In this document: positions 37,701 to 46,600 of the stretch, piece after piece
Numbering within the stretch: position 1 is the stretch's first letter
Layout of the letters: each line of letters begins with the position of its first letter
Origin: Blastocatellia bacterium
Lineage (GTDB): Bacteria > Acidobacteriota > Blastocatellia > UBA7656 > JADIYM01
Direction: 5' to 3'
NCBI GenBank assembly: GCA_016705245.1
Contig: JADIYM010000001.1
Span: 186,001-250,000 of the forward strand
DNA: 64,000 nucleotides
Notes under the pieces: model-generated
What the model was told of the DNA's origin: nothing
Database searches by the model: none
What the model saw: the letters and a program-made list of their open reading frames with translations, nothing else
Made by a program: the position numbers and the translations under genes

Positions 37701-39011
37701 AACGCAACCGGCACGGCAGCCGTTTTCTCGACCTTCCTTGGCGCCTCCGGAAGCGAACAGCCGGGCGGCATCGTGATCGATTCTCTAGACAATGTCATCG
37801 TTTCCGGTGCAACGAACTCGACCACGTTTCCCACGACGCCAGGTGCATTTGACACCACGTTCAACGGCGGGTTCGTTGACGGTTTCGTCACCGGTCTCAA
37901 TGCAACCGGATCGCAGCTAGCGTTCTCGACTTTCTACGGGGGCAGCGACGTCGATGTATGCACCGGCCTCGCCCGCGACTCGTTCGGCAATCTTTGGGCC
38001 TGCGGATGGTCGGTATCGCCCAATTTGCCGCTGTCTCCCAACGCGTTCGATTCAACGGCTTCAGGTGGACAGGACGGCTTCGTGGTGGCCCTTGACGCGG
38101 TGTGCGCGTCGAGCTCGTACGCCACCGTGGTTGGCGGCGTGAACAACGATGTGATCTACGCGCTGTCGATCGACGCGAACGACGCCGTGACGCTCGTGGG
38201 TCTGACGACTTCGCAGGGGTTGGCACCCGCTGGATTTGGCGCCGACGATGGCCTTAGCGCATTGATTGTCCGGCTCGTTCGGGCGGCGGACACTCCCGGA
38301 CTATACGTGCCGTCCTCGGGCGCGTGGTTTCCGAGATTCGTGAATGCGTCCGGGCCCGCAAATCTTGTCTTCACCTATGGCGCCGGCGGCAGCGGGCTCG
38401 TTCCCCTCGCCGGCAACTGGGACGGAACCGGCGGCGATTCACCCGGACTCTACGATCCCTCGACGGGAGCGTTTTTCCTGCGCAACTCCAGCAGCCCTGG
38501 TCCCGCCGACCTCGTCTTCACGTTCGGCCCGGGCGGCTCAGACTTCGTTCCGCTTGCAGGTGACTGGAACGGCGACGGCACGGACACGATCGGTATCTAC
38601 AGCCTGACGTCCGGCGCGTTTTTCCTGCGAAACGCGAACGCCGGGGGCCCCGCCGACCTCGTCTTCACGTTCGGTCCGGGAGGCCCCGGCTTCACACCGG
38701 TCGCCGGCGACTGGAACGGTGACGGCACGGAGACCATCGGGATCTACCAGACCTCGTCCGGTGCGTTCTTCCTCCGGAACGCCAACGCCAGCGGAGGCGC
38801 CGACCTCGTGTTCACGTTCGGTTCAGGCGGTGCCGGCGTCGTTCCGGTCACGGGTGACTGGAACGGTGACGGAACGGATACAATTGGCGTCGTGCTGCAG
38901 TCGTCCGGCTTCTTCTTCCTGCGGGACTCGAACTCGGGTGGACCCGCAAACCATGCATTTGGCTATGGCGCCGGAGGCGAAACGCCGGTCGTCGGAAACT
39001 GGGCTGGATAG
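34800..39011 (+). CDS. SBBP-repeat surface protein with five-repeat propeller tail
   Basis: ATG 34800 follows GGTGGAG and starts a signal peptide (MKPSKQLTVVMLALLVVWAPCNA); 1403 residues. The first 230 residues (FFEQNAGQSDERVRFVGRG, VYPGVDLEFYGKGELLEYDV) match the N-terminal domain that precedes SBBP beta-propeller repeats. From about 280 to 1150 many SBBP units recur, each with YSTYLGG or STFLGG, then AVDGLGAAYVTG, then FPTTAGAYD. The last 240 residues hold five GDWNGDG-type repeats closed by GNWAG. All parts are exported beta-propeller material, so a large cell-surface or secreted protein is likely. The next gene starts seven bases after its stop. Confidence 0.88.
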   Translation: MKPSKQLTVVMLALLVVWAPCNASNTLANEAAREPIPYRAAPGSGGIPMFFEQNAGQSDERVRFVGRGQAYAVLLTDTEAVFKLAPASRDEQGTDVRMQWIGANTHARVVADVPLSGKSNYMLGNDPAAWKTDIPTFGKVKHEEVYPGVDLEFYGKGELLEYDVVVKPGADAHDVRLRFTGTEDVSIDEATGDLVLAVDGGELRHQKAVAYQPTSAGKRPIVSRYTVTPAGDVGFEVGDYDSSQPLVIDPVVTSVQFLGGAQSEDHIVGFTTDSSGGMYLTGSTRSHDFSPVPTAYDNSFNGDVDAFVVKLDSATGSVVYSTYLGSTDGDVGTGIAVDGLGAAYVTGFTQSPMFPTTAGAYQETYTGGDDGFVCKLAPNGSALDYSTFVGGTASDTPTDILVDGIGRATVVGQTTSSDLETLDGAFDRTLSGLSDAFAIRLSATGATLIQATYLGGTGPELATAAAFTVEGDFVLVGETSSFNFPTSIGAFDNSFDGVRPEGFVTRLSAGLNAMTYSTFVGTSGEDRVRDVVVNSSGQASIVGRTSSPDMPVTPNVPQPTFGGGTEPDGFVGRVSADGTVLEYFTYHGGGNFDSCDALAIDQGGALCVSGYTFSADLPTTVGAYDTTLTGNSDALVAKYTPSGQLSFSTFLGGNGGELAVGIGIGAMGSIVVAGDTQSGDFPTTLMNRTGDGFDGFVTVLASDGATLVHSTLVGGILAVGGGTGDEAKSVASAPDGSVYVAGGTTSVNFPGTPGGVDLDTGVGYSGYIVRLDSSGQSLLWSTVIGGSLDDTVDAIARAPDGDVIATGSTFSSDFPTSANCLDSTYAGSTDTFLLRISADGTILRYGTYLGGVGDDYGTSIAIDSTGAAYVTGTTNSTDFPTTPGAYDTTDSGFSYEAFVSKLDSTGSTLLYSTYLGGSNAENGIAIAVDGLGRAAVAGQTNSTDFPTTAGAYSTVHSGAFDLFVTKLNATGTAAVFSTFLGASGSEQPGGIVIDSLDNVIVSGATNSTTFPTTPGAFDTTFNGGFVDGFVTGLNATGSQLAFSTFYGGSDVDVCTGLARDSFGNLWACGWSVSPNLPLSPNAFDSTASGGQDGFVVALDAVCASSSYATVVGGVNNDVIYALSIDANDAVTLVGLTTSQGLAPAGFGADDGLSALIVRLVRAADTPGLYVPSSGAWFPRFVNASGPANLVFTYGAGGSGLVPLAGNWDGTGGDSPGLYDPSTGAFFLRNSSSPGPADLVFTFGPGGSDFVPLAGDWNGDGTDTIGIYSLTSGAFFLRNANAGGPADLVFTFGPGGPGFTPVAGDWNGDGTETIGIYQTSSGAFFLRNANASGGADLVFTFGSGGAGVVPVTGDWNGDGTDTIGVVLQSSGFFFLRDSNSGGPANHAFGYGAGGETPVVGNWAG

Positions 39012-39018
39012 ATCATTC

Positions 39019-39864
39019 ATGTGTGAACCGGGAATTCAAACGAGGTTGGGCGTCTTCCTGCTGCTTTCGACCGTCGCCGTCGCGGCGTCTTGTGCAACGA
39101 GTCCGACGGTCACGGCGCCTCGCAACGCCAACGAGGGGACGCGCTCCGGCGCTGCATCCGCAGCGGTCGGTGTCGACGTCCCGGGCGTCTACGATCCGGC
39201 GACGGCGAGCTTCTTTCTGGCGACCGCAGGCGACGCGACGATTGCCGTGAACTATGGGGGTACCGGTATGGTACCCCTCGCCGGCGACTGGAACGGTGAT
39301 GGGTCTCAGACGATCGGGATCTATGACGCGGCGCACGCCATGTTCTATCTCAAGAACTCGAACGAACCAGGCGGCGCGGACCTCGTGTTCCTCTACGGTC
39401 CGGGTGACTCGATTCCGCTCTCCGGTGACTGGAATGGCGATGGGAAGGACACGGTCGGGATCTACGACGCGAAGAGCGGGACGTTTTTCCTGACGGATGT
39501 CAACGCGACCGGCAACGCGCTGTACACGTTCACATTCGGTGCCGAGAACAGTCGCCCGGTCGTTGGCGACTGGGACGGCGACGGACGTGACACGGTTGGC
39601 GTCTACATTCCGGAGAAGGCGCTGTTTTTCCTCACTGACGGCCTCAAGGGCGAGCCGGGCGGCGTTCAGGTCGAATTCGCCGCGCTTGAGCTCGTGCCGG
39701 TGGCCGGCGACTGGGATGGCGACGGCAAAGACTCGATCGGCGCCTACGACCCGAAGAACGGGACGTTTCTCCTGCGAAACGCCCTCAACGGCGGGCCCGC
39801 CGACATCACGCGTTCACTTGGCGCACCCGGACTCGTTCCAATTGTCGGCCGCTGGTCGCGCTGA
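39019..39864 (+). CDS. five-repeat propeller lipoprotein, paralogue
   Basis: ATG 39019 lies seven bases past the stop of the SBBP gene, so they share a transcript. The 281-residue product has a signal ending VAASC (Cys25), then five repeats beginning PGVYDPATASFF and continuing GDWNGDGSQT, GDWNGDGKDT, GDWDGDGRDT, GDWDGDGKDS, closed by GRWSR. Layout and length match the lipoprotein at 30923-31774. A five-bladed propeller on a lipid anchor is the best reading; ligand unknown. Confidence 0.8.
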   Translation: MCEPGIQTRLGVFLLLSTVAVAASCATSPTVTAPRNANEGTRSGAASAAVGVDVPGVYDPATASFFLATAGDATIAVNYGGTGMVPLAGDWNGDGSQTIGIYDAAHAMFYLKNSNEPGGADLVFLYGPGDSIPLSGDWNGDGKDTVGIYDAKSGTFFLTDVNATGNALYTFTFGAENSRPVVGDWDGDGRDTVGVYIPEKALFFLTDGLKGEPGGVQVEFAALELVPVAGDWDGDGKDSIGAYDPKNGTFLLRNALNGGPADITRSLGAPGLVPIVGRWSR

Positions 39865-39867
39865 CAC

Positions 39868-40378
39868 TCAGCGTTTCGTCAGCGTGAAGCTCCACCCGGG
39901 AGGGTGCACGATCTGCACCTTGTCACCGGGCCGCGCCCGGTCGTAGGCCTCGACGTATTGTCGGTACTCGAAGTCGCGAAGCGGCGGTTCCCTCCAGTCG
40001 CCGCGGACTCCACCGAGGACGACCACGGCGACAAGTCCGATCCCGGCCCTCCGGACCCACGTCGACCCGTCCGTCGCAAGCCGCACGAGACCGATCGAGA
40101 ACACCACGAGCGGCACGAAGAAGTAGCGGTTCCCGTTCCCGGGAACCGCGAGGGCCTGCCAGTAGCCCAGATCCGAGTAGACCGAAGCAGGAGGCCACGC
40201 AAGCGACCCTGCGGTGATCAACAGTGCGAATACCAGGAGCAACTGCCACGACGGGCCGCCGCGCCAGGCGATGGCCGCGACGAGGCCGGCTCCGAAGATC
40301 ATGAGCGCGACGACGATGGCGACGCCGAACACCGGATCGTCGTCCGAGCCCGCGATCTGCCGGAGTCCCGACTCGCCC
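39868..40378 (-). CDS. C-terminal fragment of frameshifted membrane protein
   Basis: Reads GESGLRQIAGSDDDPVFG, four hydrophobic segments and the tail GDKVQIVHPPGWSFTLTKR, matching the C-terminal part of the paralogue at 29529-30806. It is out of frame with the upstream piece (40299-41186) by one base. A missing G in the G-run at 40376-40379 explains the break: with it the frame reads LVGGESGLR. The stop lies four bases from the stop of the convergent propeller lipoprotein gene. Confidence 0.7.
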
Positions 40379-41186
40379 CGACGAGCACGAACACGATTTT
40401 CGTCGCGAGCAGGTTCGCGAGCGCCCAGACCGACGCGCCGAGCGGCGCGTTGCCCTCCGTCGACGGCGCCGTCACGACGATGCTGATCGCTTGCACCGCC
40501 GCCGTCGCAACGGTCACCGCGAGCATCGTCGTGGACCAGCGATCCCGTCGGCGCCACCAGACGATCGCCGCGATTGGGATCAGAAAGACCGGCGTCGGCC
40601 CCGACAATCCGCAAAGCGCCGTCGCTGTCACGTCGAATGCCCAGCCGGCGCGCGAGCGAGCAGGTCGGGCGACGAGGACGAACGCACCCAGCATCGCTAC
40701 GTGCCATTGCGTGAACGTCATGTTCGCCATCATCGTCCACGCTCCTGGCAACGCCGCGTACAGAAGTGCGGCCGCGACGCGCGACGCGCGCGACTCTAAC
40801 AGCGTCGAACAGCGGCTCGACGCGAGGAACGCCGGCGTCACCGCCGCTACTGCAACGGCGCACGCGTTCATCACGAGCGGCGCCCAGGCTAGCGGAACGC
40901 ACACCGCCGCCATCGCGCCCAGTCGCGGCACGGTGTGCAGGTATCCCCGGTAGCTAGGTTCCAGCAGCGCGCGAAGTCCGCCCATCTCGTGCGCCGTGGC
41001 GAACCACTGCTGCCCATCCTCTATGTAGAACTGGGCGTTCAGGAACGCGTCGGGCCGCCGCGAGACAACTATGACAATCGCCGCGACGAAGACCCCGGCC
41101 ATCCAGCGCCACTCGTTAGCCGAGACCGCCGAATCCGGACGTGCGGCACGTTCGTCGGACTCCGGCTGGACGTCCGCTTCTACCAC
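40299..41186 (-). CDS. N-terminal fragment of frameshifted membrane protein (GT-C-like)
   Basis: GTG 41186 overlaps the end of the upstream gene (GTGGTAG), so it is translationally coupled. The product shows VVSRRPDAFLNAQFYIEDGQQWF after the first helix and several hydrophobic segments, as in the intact paralogue at 29529-30806. Real similarity stops at about 40378 (KIVFVLVG); the remaining codons are out of frame. Rejoined with the next fragment, the protein would be about 439 residues. Possible lipid-linked sugar transferase; activity unproven. Confidence 0.75.
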   Translation of the reverse strand: MVEADVQPESDERAARPDSAVSANEWRWMAGVFVAAIVIVVSRRPDAFLNAQFYIEDGQQWFATAHEMGGLRALLEPSYRGYLHTVPRLGAMAAVCVPLAWAPLVMNACAVAVAAVTPAFLASSRCSTLLESRASRVAAALLYAALPGAWTMMANMTFTQWHVAMLGAFVLVARPARSRAGWAFDVTATALCGLSGPTPVFLIPIAAIVWWRRRDRWSTTMLAVTVATAAVQAISIVVTAPSTEGNAPLGASVWALANLLATKIVFVLVGASRDSGRSRARTTIRCSASPSSSRS

Positions 41187-43297
41187 TCGATGCCCTTCGC
41201 TTTCGGAATCACCTTGCGGCCGACGAAGCGGAATTCCTCCACGGCGAGATCGACGAGCGGAAAGCGCTCAGACAACTCGGTCGGGATGTCTCGCGGATGG
41301 ACGATCCGCATGCTGAAGTGGCGGATCTCCCAGCCGACCCTTCCGACCGCGGCAAGGAACTCCGACACCGTGACCTTGTTCAGATAAACGCCCTCGTCGA
41401 TCCGCGCCGGGTCAGGCGAGTCGAGCAGGTAGTAGCGGCTGGACGGGTCGAGGTGCTCCCAGTTCTCGAGCTTGACCGGATGGTTCACGTGCGCACCGGC
41501 GTGCGAGTAATAAAGCGGGCTGATCGTGATGTAGACGTATTTGCCGAGTGCCACGAGCCGGTCCATCTCTCGAAGCGCCGCGCCGACGTCCTTCAGGTGC
41601 TCGAAAACCGAGTGGCTGTAGATGAGGTCGAAGTGAGCATCCGGAAAGTCGACGCCGGTCTCGATGTTGGCGGTGATGAACTTGAGCTTCGGATTGCGGT
41701 CCGAGTAGTCGACGATGTCGAGGCAGTAGTGCTCGGCGAAGTGGTCGTTGTAATTCACTTCCGGCCCGTCGAACCCGACACCGACGCCCATCACCCGATG
41801 GATCTTCGACATGTCCGCGTTCTCGGCGAGCGTCTTGAAGAGCGACATCCAGATGACTCGCGTTTCGTCGACTTCGGCAGACACGGAAGAGTCGACCGCG
41901 GCGAGGCGCTCGAGCCACATCCGCATCGAGACGAAAGGCGGCGGCGCGGCCGAAACGAGCTCGAGTCCGCCGACGCGGCCGGCTTCTTCGAAGAGCCGCT
42001 CGGCAAACGCATCCAGCTCTTCCACCGTGTGCTCGAGTACCTCGGCACGCCGGCGGAGCTCCTCGGGCTCGTCAGGTCTCGGCGAGGAGCGGCGGAGCAG
42101 CGTGGCTTCCGCAGCGAGCTCGGCCGCGCGAACGCGGAGGCGAAGGGCCTCGATGCGGGCTATTTCGGCTTCGGCGTGGATCCGTTCGACCGTGTCGAGC
42201 TCGCCCGCGGGATAGCGTGATCGTGGGAACCGATCCCGCAGCGCACGCAGCGCCGGATGGTCGAAACCGTCGATGGAGGCGATCCGTGGGAAATATGAAG
42301 CGCTCATCGAAGCGCGCATACGCGCAAGCCAGGAGGCCGTCTCCGAGACGAATGCCGCGTCGTATCCAGCGAGGTCACGCCCACAATCGCCACACGCGGA
42401 CTGCAGCTCAGCGCGGTCGTTGTATTGCTCTGTGAGGCAGCTCGTGACGGACCGGCGGATCGCCCGGATCCGATCGGAATTCCAGACCTCGGAAACGGTG
42501 CATCGCCCGAGATTGCCGAGCGCGCGGGTGGTGTCGGAGCGGACGTGCGAACACGTCCACACGTCGAGGGCGTCGTCGATCGTGCAATGAAACCACGGCA
42601 ACAATATGGCAATTGAAAACGCTTCAAGGCGCTCTGTTGACTCGCCATCCGGGATTCCGAGGCCAGAGATGCTCACGTAACCCGCCGCGGCGTCTTCGGC
42701 AATTGACGGTTGCAGAGTCGACTGCTGCTCAGGCGCATGAAAGTCGAGCTGCATGCGACCGGCGTGAAGCTCCCTGCTGAGCGCAATTAGGTCCGTACAC
42801 TCGGTGCCGGCGTTGGAGGGCACGACGTACGCGGTCACGAGCTTGGGGAAGTGCCAGCCGCGCCGGTTTCGTTCGTCGCGCAGATAGGCGACGTTTCTTA
42901 TTGCCGCCGGATCCACGCCGTCTGGTGGAACGTCAAACCGGACCGTCACCGATTGCGCCTCAGTCTCGAGAAGGGCATGCGACAAGTCCGCCGCAAGGCT
43001 CGCCGCGGCGAGATCGACGCTTGATAGAGTGGCGCCCGTGGCCGCGATCGAGCCAACGAGATCGACGAGCTCCGTCGCTGCGTCGAATTCGGGATCCACC
43101 ACCAGGCTGATCGCCACGAGGTTCATCGCCGAGAGCTCGTCGAGCACTTCTCGGAGTCGTGCGAGGCTGGATCGGAGCCCGGCCTTTCCGACCAGAATGT
43201 CGACGTGAAACGGCCCGTACGGAAGGACGTCGCGAACGACGTGCGATCGGATCAGTTCCTTCTGCTTGTCGCCGAGCAGATACCAACCGTAGCTCAC
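41180..43297 (-). CDS. degenerate radical-SAM/SPASM domain fused to methyltransferase
   Basis: GTG 43297 follows AAGGAG by six bases; 705 residues. The N-terminal 300 residues read like a radical-SAM barrel, but where CxxxCxxC should be it has VDILVGKAGLRSS, with no cysteines. The SPASM-like part is kept: PWFHCTIDDALDVWTC, LGNLGRCTVSEVWNSDRIRAIR and CGDCGRD. A charged coiled-coil region follows (about 370-420), then a class I methyltransferase (YCLDIVDYSD, FDLIYSHSVFEHLKDVGAAL). It may bind one auxiliary Fe-S cluster without radical chemistry. It is first in a coupled pair with the membrane protein downstream. Confidence 0.8.
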   Translation of the reverse strand: MSYGWYLLGDKQKELIRSHVVRDVLPYGPFHVDILVGKAGLRSSLARLREVLDELSAMNLVAISLVVDPEFDAATELVDLVGSIAATGATLSSVDLAAASLAADLSHALLETEAQSVTVRFDVPPDGVDPAAIRNVAYLRDERNRRGWHFPKLVTAYVVPSNAGTECTDLIALSRELHAGRMQLDFHAPEQQSTLQPSIAEDAAAGYVSISGLGIPDGESTERLEAFSIAILLPWFHCTIDDALDVWTCSHVRSDTTRALGNLGRCTVSEVWNSDRIRAIRRSVTSCLTEQYNDRAELQSACGDCGRDLAGYDAAFVSETASWLARMRASMSASYFPRIASIDGFDHPALRALRDRFPRSRYPAGELDTVERIHAEAEIARIEALRLRVRAAELAAEATLLRRSSPRPDEPEELRRRAEVLEHTVEELDAFAERLFEEAGRVGGLELVSAAPPPFVSMRMWLERLAAVDSSVSAEVDETRVIWMSLFKTLAENADMSKIHRVMGVGVGFDGPEVNYNDHFAEHYCLDIVDYSDRNPKLKFITANIETGVDFPDAHFDLIYSHSVFEHLKDVGAALREMDRLVALGKYVYITISPLYYSHAGAHVNHPVKLENWEHLDPSSRYYLLDSPDPARIDEGVYLNKVTVSEFLAAVGRVGWEIRHFSMRIVHPRDIPTELSERFPLVDLAVEEFRFVGRKVIPKAKGIEW

Positions 43298-43407
43298 CTG
43301 TCGCTCCTTGGTCCGTCGGTCAGGCGCGAGATGGTATCACGGGAGTTGAAGTGACCAACGTGACTAATGCGGAACCGGGAGCGCTAGCGTGGCCGGGCCT
43401 CTGCGCC

Positions 43408-43491
43408 TTTGCGTCTGCCCTTTGCGTCTCTGCGGGAAACTGTCCGTGTGGAAGAACAGTTTCCCGCAGAGACGCAAAGGGCAGACGCAGA
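43408..43491. repeat. inverted repeat, TTTGCGTCTCTGCG family
   Basis: Arms 43408-43443 and 43456-43491 match over 36 bases with one mismatch around a 12-base loop. It lies 134 bases past the stop of the downstream TonB receptor; the rest of the 327-base gap (43298-43624) shows no gene. Confidence 0.85.
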
Positions 43492-43624
43492 GACGCAAGT
43501 AGGCAGCCTCGCCAACTTCCAGGAAGCTACTCCTCGTCGCAATCGATATGCACAACGGGGGACGCGGATCGTCTCCGTGTCCCCCGTCGAGGTTGCAGGC
43601 AGAAACCCGCGGTTGTCGCCGATC

Positions 43625-46600
43625 CTAGAAGATGAACCGGACGCCGAGCTGGATCTGTCGCTCTGTGCTCTGGATCGTGTTCAGGATACGACCGAAGTTG
43701 CCGTCACCCCGGAAAATGACCGGAGTGCCGTACTGCGGCGTGTTGAACAGGTTGAACGCCTCGATGCGGAACTCCACGTCGAGGTTCTCGGTGAGACCGA
43801 CGCGGCGGAACAGCGACGCGTCGACCGTCAGGTAGTTCGGTCCGTAGAGCGAATTGCGCTCCATCTGATCGTTCGGGCCCGTCGAGTCGACGAACGCCGC
43901 CGGGTTCAGGAACCGGTCCGGATTGTCGCCATCGAGCCGTGGGTCGCCGATCAGGTTCGCGCGGTTGAAGCCGCCGAAGACCGTGAACGGAGCGCCGCTC
44001 GACCACGACACGATCGAGTTGGCCTGCCAGTCGCCGAAGATGTAGCGAACCGCGTCCGACTTGCCGTCGAGGTCGCCCACTTCGTACGAACCGGCCCACG
44101 TGAAGCGATGACGCACGTCATAACCCGTGGCTCCTTCGTCCAGATCGAGATTGTCGGGATCCGTCGCCGCTGTACGGCCTGCCGCGCCCGGGCCCGGGAA
44201 CGGACCGGCCGCATTGTCGGTAGCCTTGCCGTACGTATAGCCGGCCAGATAGCTCAGGCCGTGCCACGGTCGCTGCTGGACCTTGATCTGCAGCGAGTTG
44301 TAGTTCGACGTGCCGATGTTGGCGATCGTCGTGACCCGGTTCCCGATCTGATCGGTGAAGGTCGTGCCCTGAGACACGATGGCGTTGATGTTCTCCGCGT
44401 GGGTTCCCACGTACGCAGCGCTGATCGACAGGTCGTCCGTCAACTGGTGCTCGAACGTGATGTTGTACTGGTGCACCAGGGTGTTGCGCGTGTCACGCGG
44501 CACGTAGCGGACCGTGTTGCCGTTCGGGATCGACGGCGCGTTCGGGTCGACCACGGGTGGAAGCTCGATCGTTTCGTTGATACGACGGTTGCCGCCCGGG
44601 CCTCCGAAGATGAACTGCTGGACGAAGAACGGCGGGTTCTTCGTCAGCTGGTTTTCCACGCCGCCACGGTCGAGCGAGTAGAAGATTCCGTATCCACCGC
44701 GCAACACCGTGCGATTCTCGCCCGTCAGGTCGATCGCCACGCCGATGCGCGGCGCGAAGTTGTTCCAGTCGGTGTCGACCGTCGAACGGCCAACTCCGCC
44801 TTCGTTCGGCAGGACGAGAGTCTCGGTGATCGGGTCATAGTTCGCGAGACGATCCTGATCTTCCGTGTAGGGCGTGAAGATCTCGTACCGGAGACCGAGG
44901 TTGAGCGTGACGCGACGGCTGGCGCGCCAGTCGTCCTGGAAGAAGAAGCCGTTCTCCCAGCTCTCGACCGTCGGCGGGTTCAGGAGGTCCTGACGGTCGG
45001 CGACCGTGAAGTCGGTCTTGGCCGCGATGAGGTCGGAGAGTGCATAACCCGTGAAACCGAGCGGCACCGAGGTCCCCGGCGTCGCAACGCGATCCGAGTA
45101 GAAGTAGAAGCCCTTGCCGGCGAAGTCCGACGGCACGCCAACGACCTTTCGCTGGATGATCGAGGCGCCGAACTTCATCGTGTGGTTGCCCTTCGTCCAG
45201 GTCACGGCGTCTGAGAACTGGAACGTACGCTCGTCGAGACGGAACTCGCCGCCGTCGCCGAGGTACTCGAAGTACCTGCCGTCACCAGCGCCGATGAGCG
45301 AGATGCCCGTATAGACGCTGATCCCCTCGATGCCGCCAACGCCGAACAGCGCGTTCTGGTTGATGTCGCCGTTGATCGGCAGGAACTGCGTGAAGCCGCT
45401 GACCCAGCCGAAGCGGAACTCGTTGACCATCGAATCGTTGATCACGGCCGTGTAGTTGAGCGCTATGCTCTCGGCGTCGGTCTTGTTGGCACCCGCGCCG
45501 AAGCCCGCCTGAAACGTGTTCACGAGGCGGCCGGCGTCGAAGAGGTCGTCGCGCGCAATCGAGACGCGACCGAAGATCGTGTGATCCTCGTTGAAGCGGT
45601 GATCTATACGGGCGTCGAGGTCGTCGAACGAATTGACACGAAGCCGGTTCGGCTCGAAGTTGCGAAGAACTCCGCCGCGCGTCGGCAGCGGGTAGGCGTT
45701 GGCGAGCGCAAGGCCCGTCGGATTGAGCAGGCTCGACGGGATCACGTTGTTGCGCAGCGGCTCACCCGTGTTCGGGTTGACCAGCTGAATCGGCGCGCCG
45801 ACGCCGTTCGTAGCCCCATCGAGCAACTCGCCAAAGTCGCCCGAGCGCATGCGCGCGGTCGGAACAGTCACGAAGTTGCCCGGCTCGACCGGCAGGCGCT
45901 GCCTCAGGGCCGAGTAGCTGACGAAGAAGAAGGTCTTGTCCTTGATGATCGGGCCGCCGACCGTGCCGCCGTACTGGTGGCGGAGGAAGACCTGCTTGTC
46001 GGTCGCATACGTCGGCTTGGCGTCGAGCGCCGAGTTGCGGTGGAAGTAGAAAAGCGATCCGTGCCAGTCGTTCGAGCCGGACTTGAGAATCGCGTTGATG
46101 ATGGCGCCACCGCCGCGGCCGAACTCGGCCGGCGCGACGCTCGTGATGACGCGGAACTCCTGAAGGGCCTCTACTGGCGGGAAGAAGACAACCGTGTTGA
46201 CGATCGACTCGTTGTTGTCGATACCGTCGAGCTGGAAGTTGTTGTTCTGCTCGCGCAGGCCGTTGGCCGAGAGCGAGCCACCGCCGTTCTCCGACTGCCG
46301 GAACGTCTCGGTGCTGTTGCCCTGGCCGGTGGCCTGTCCGCCGATCGTTCCGCGGTTCACACCGGGTACGAGCGTGGCAAGTTGCGTGAAGTTGCGGCCG
46401 TTGAGCGGAAGATCGACGATCTTCTTCTCTTCGATGACCTGGCTCAGCGACGACGTGCTCACTTCGATCAACGGGGCGCCACCCGTGATCTCGACCACTT
46501 CGCTGATGTTGCCGGCCTCGAGCGTCGCGTCAATTCGCGCCACCTGGCTGACCTGCAGAATCACGTCCGTGAATTCCGCCTTCTTGAACCCGGACGCCGA

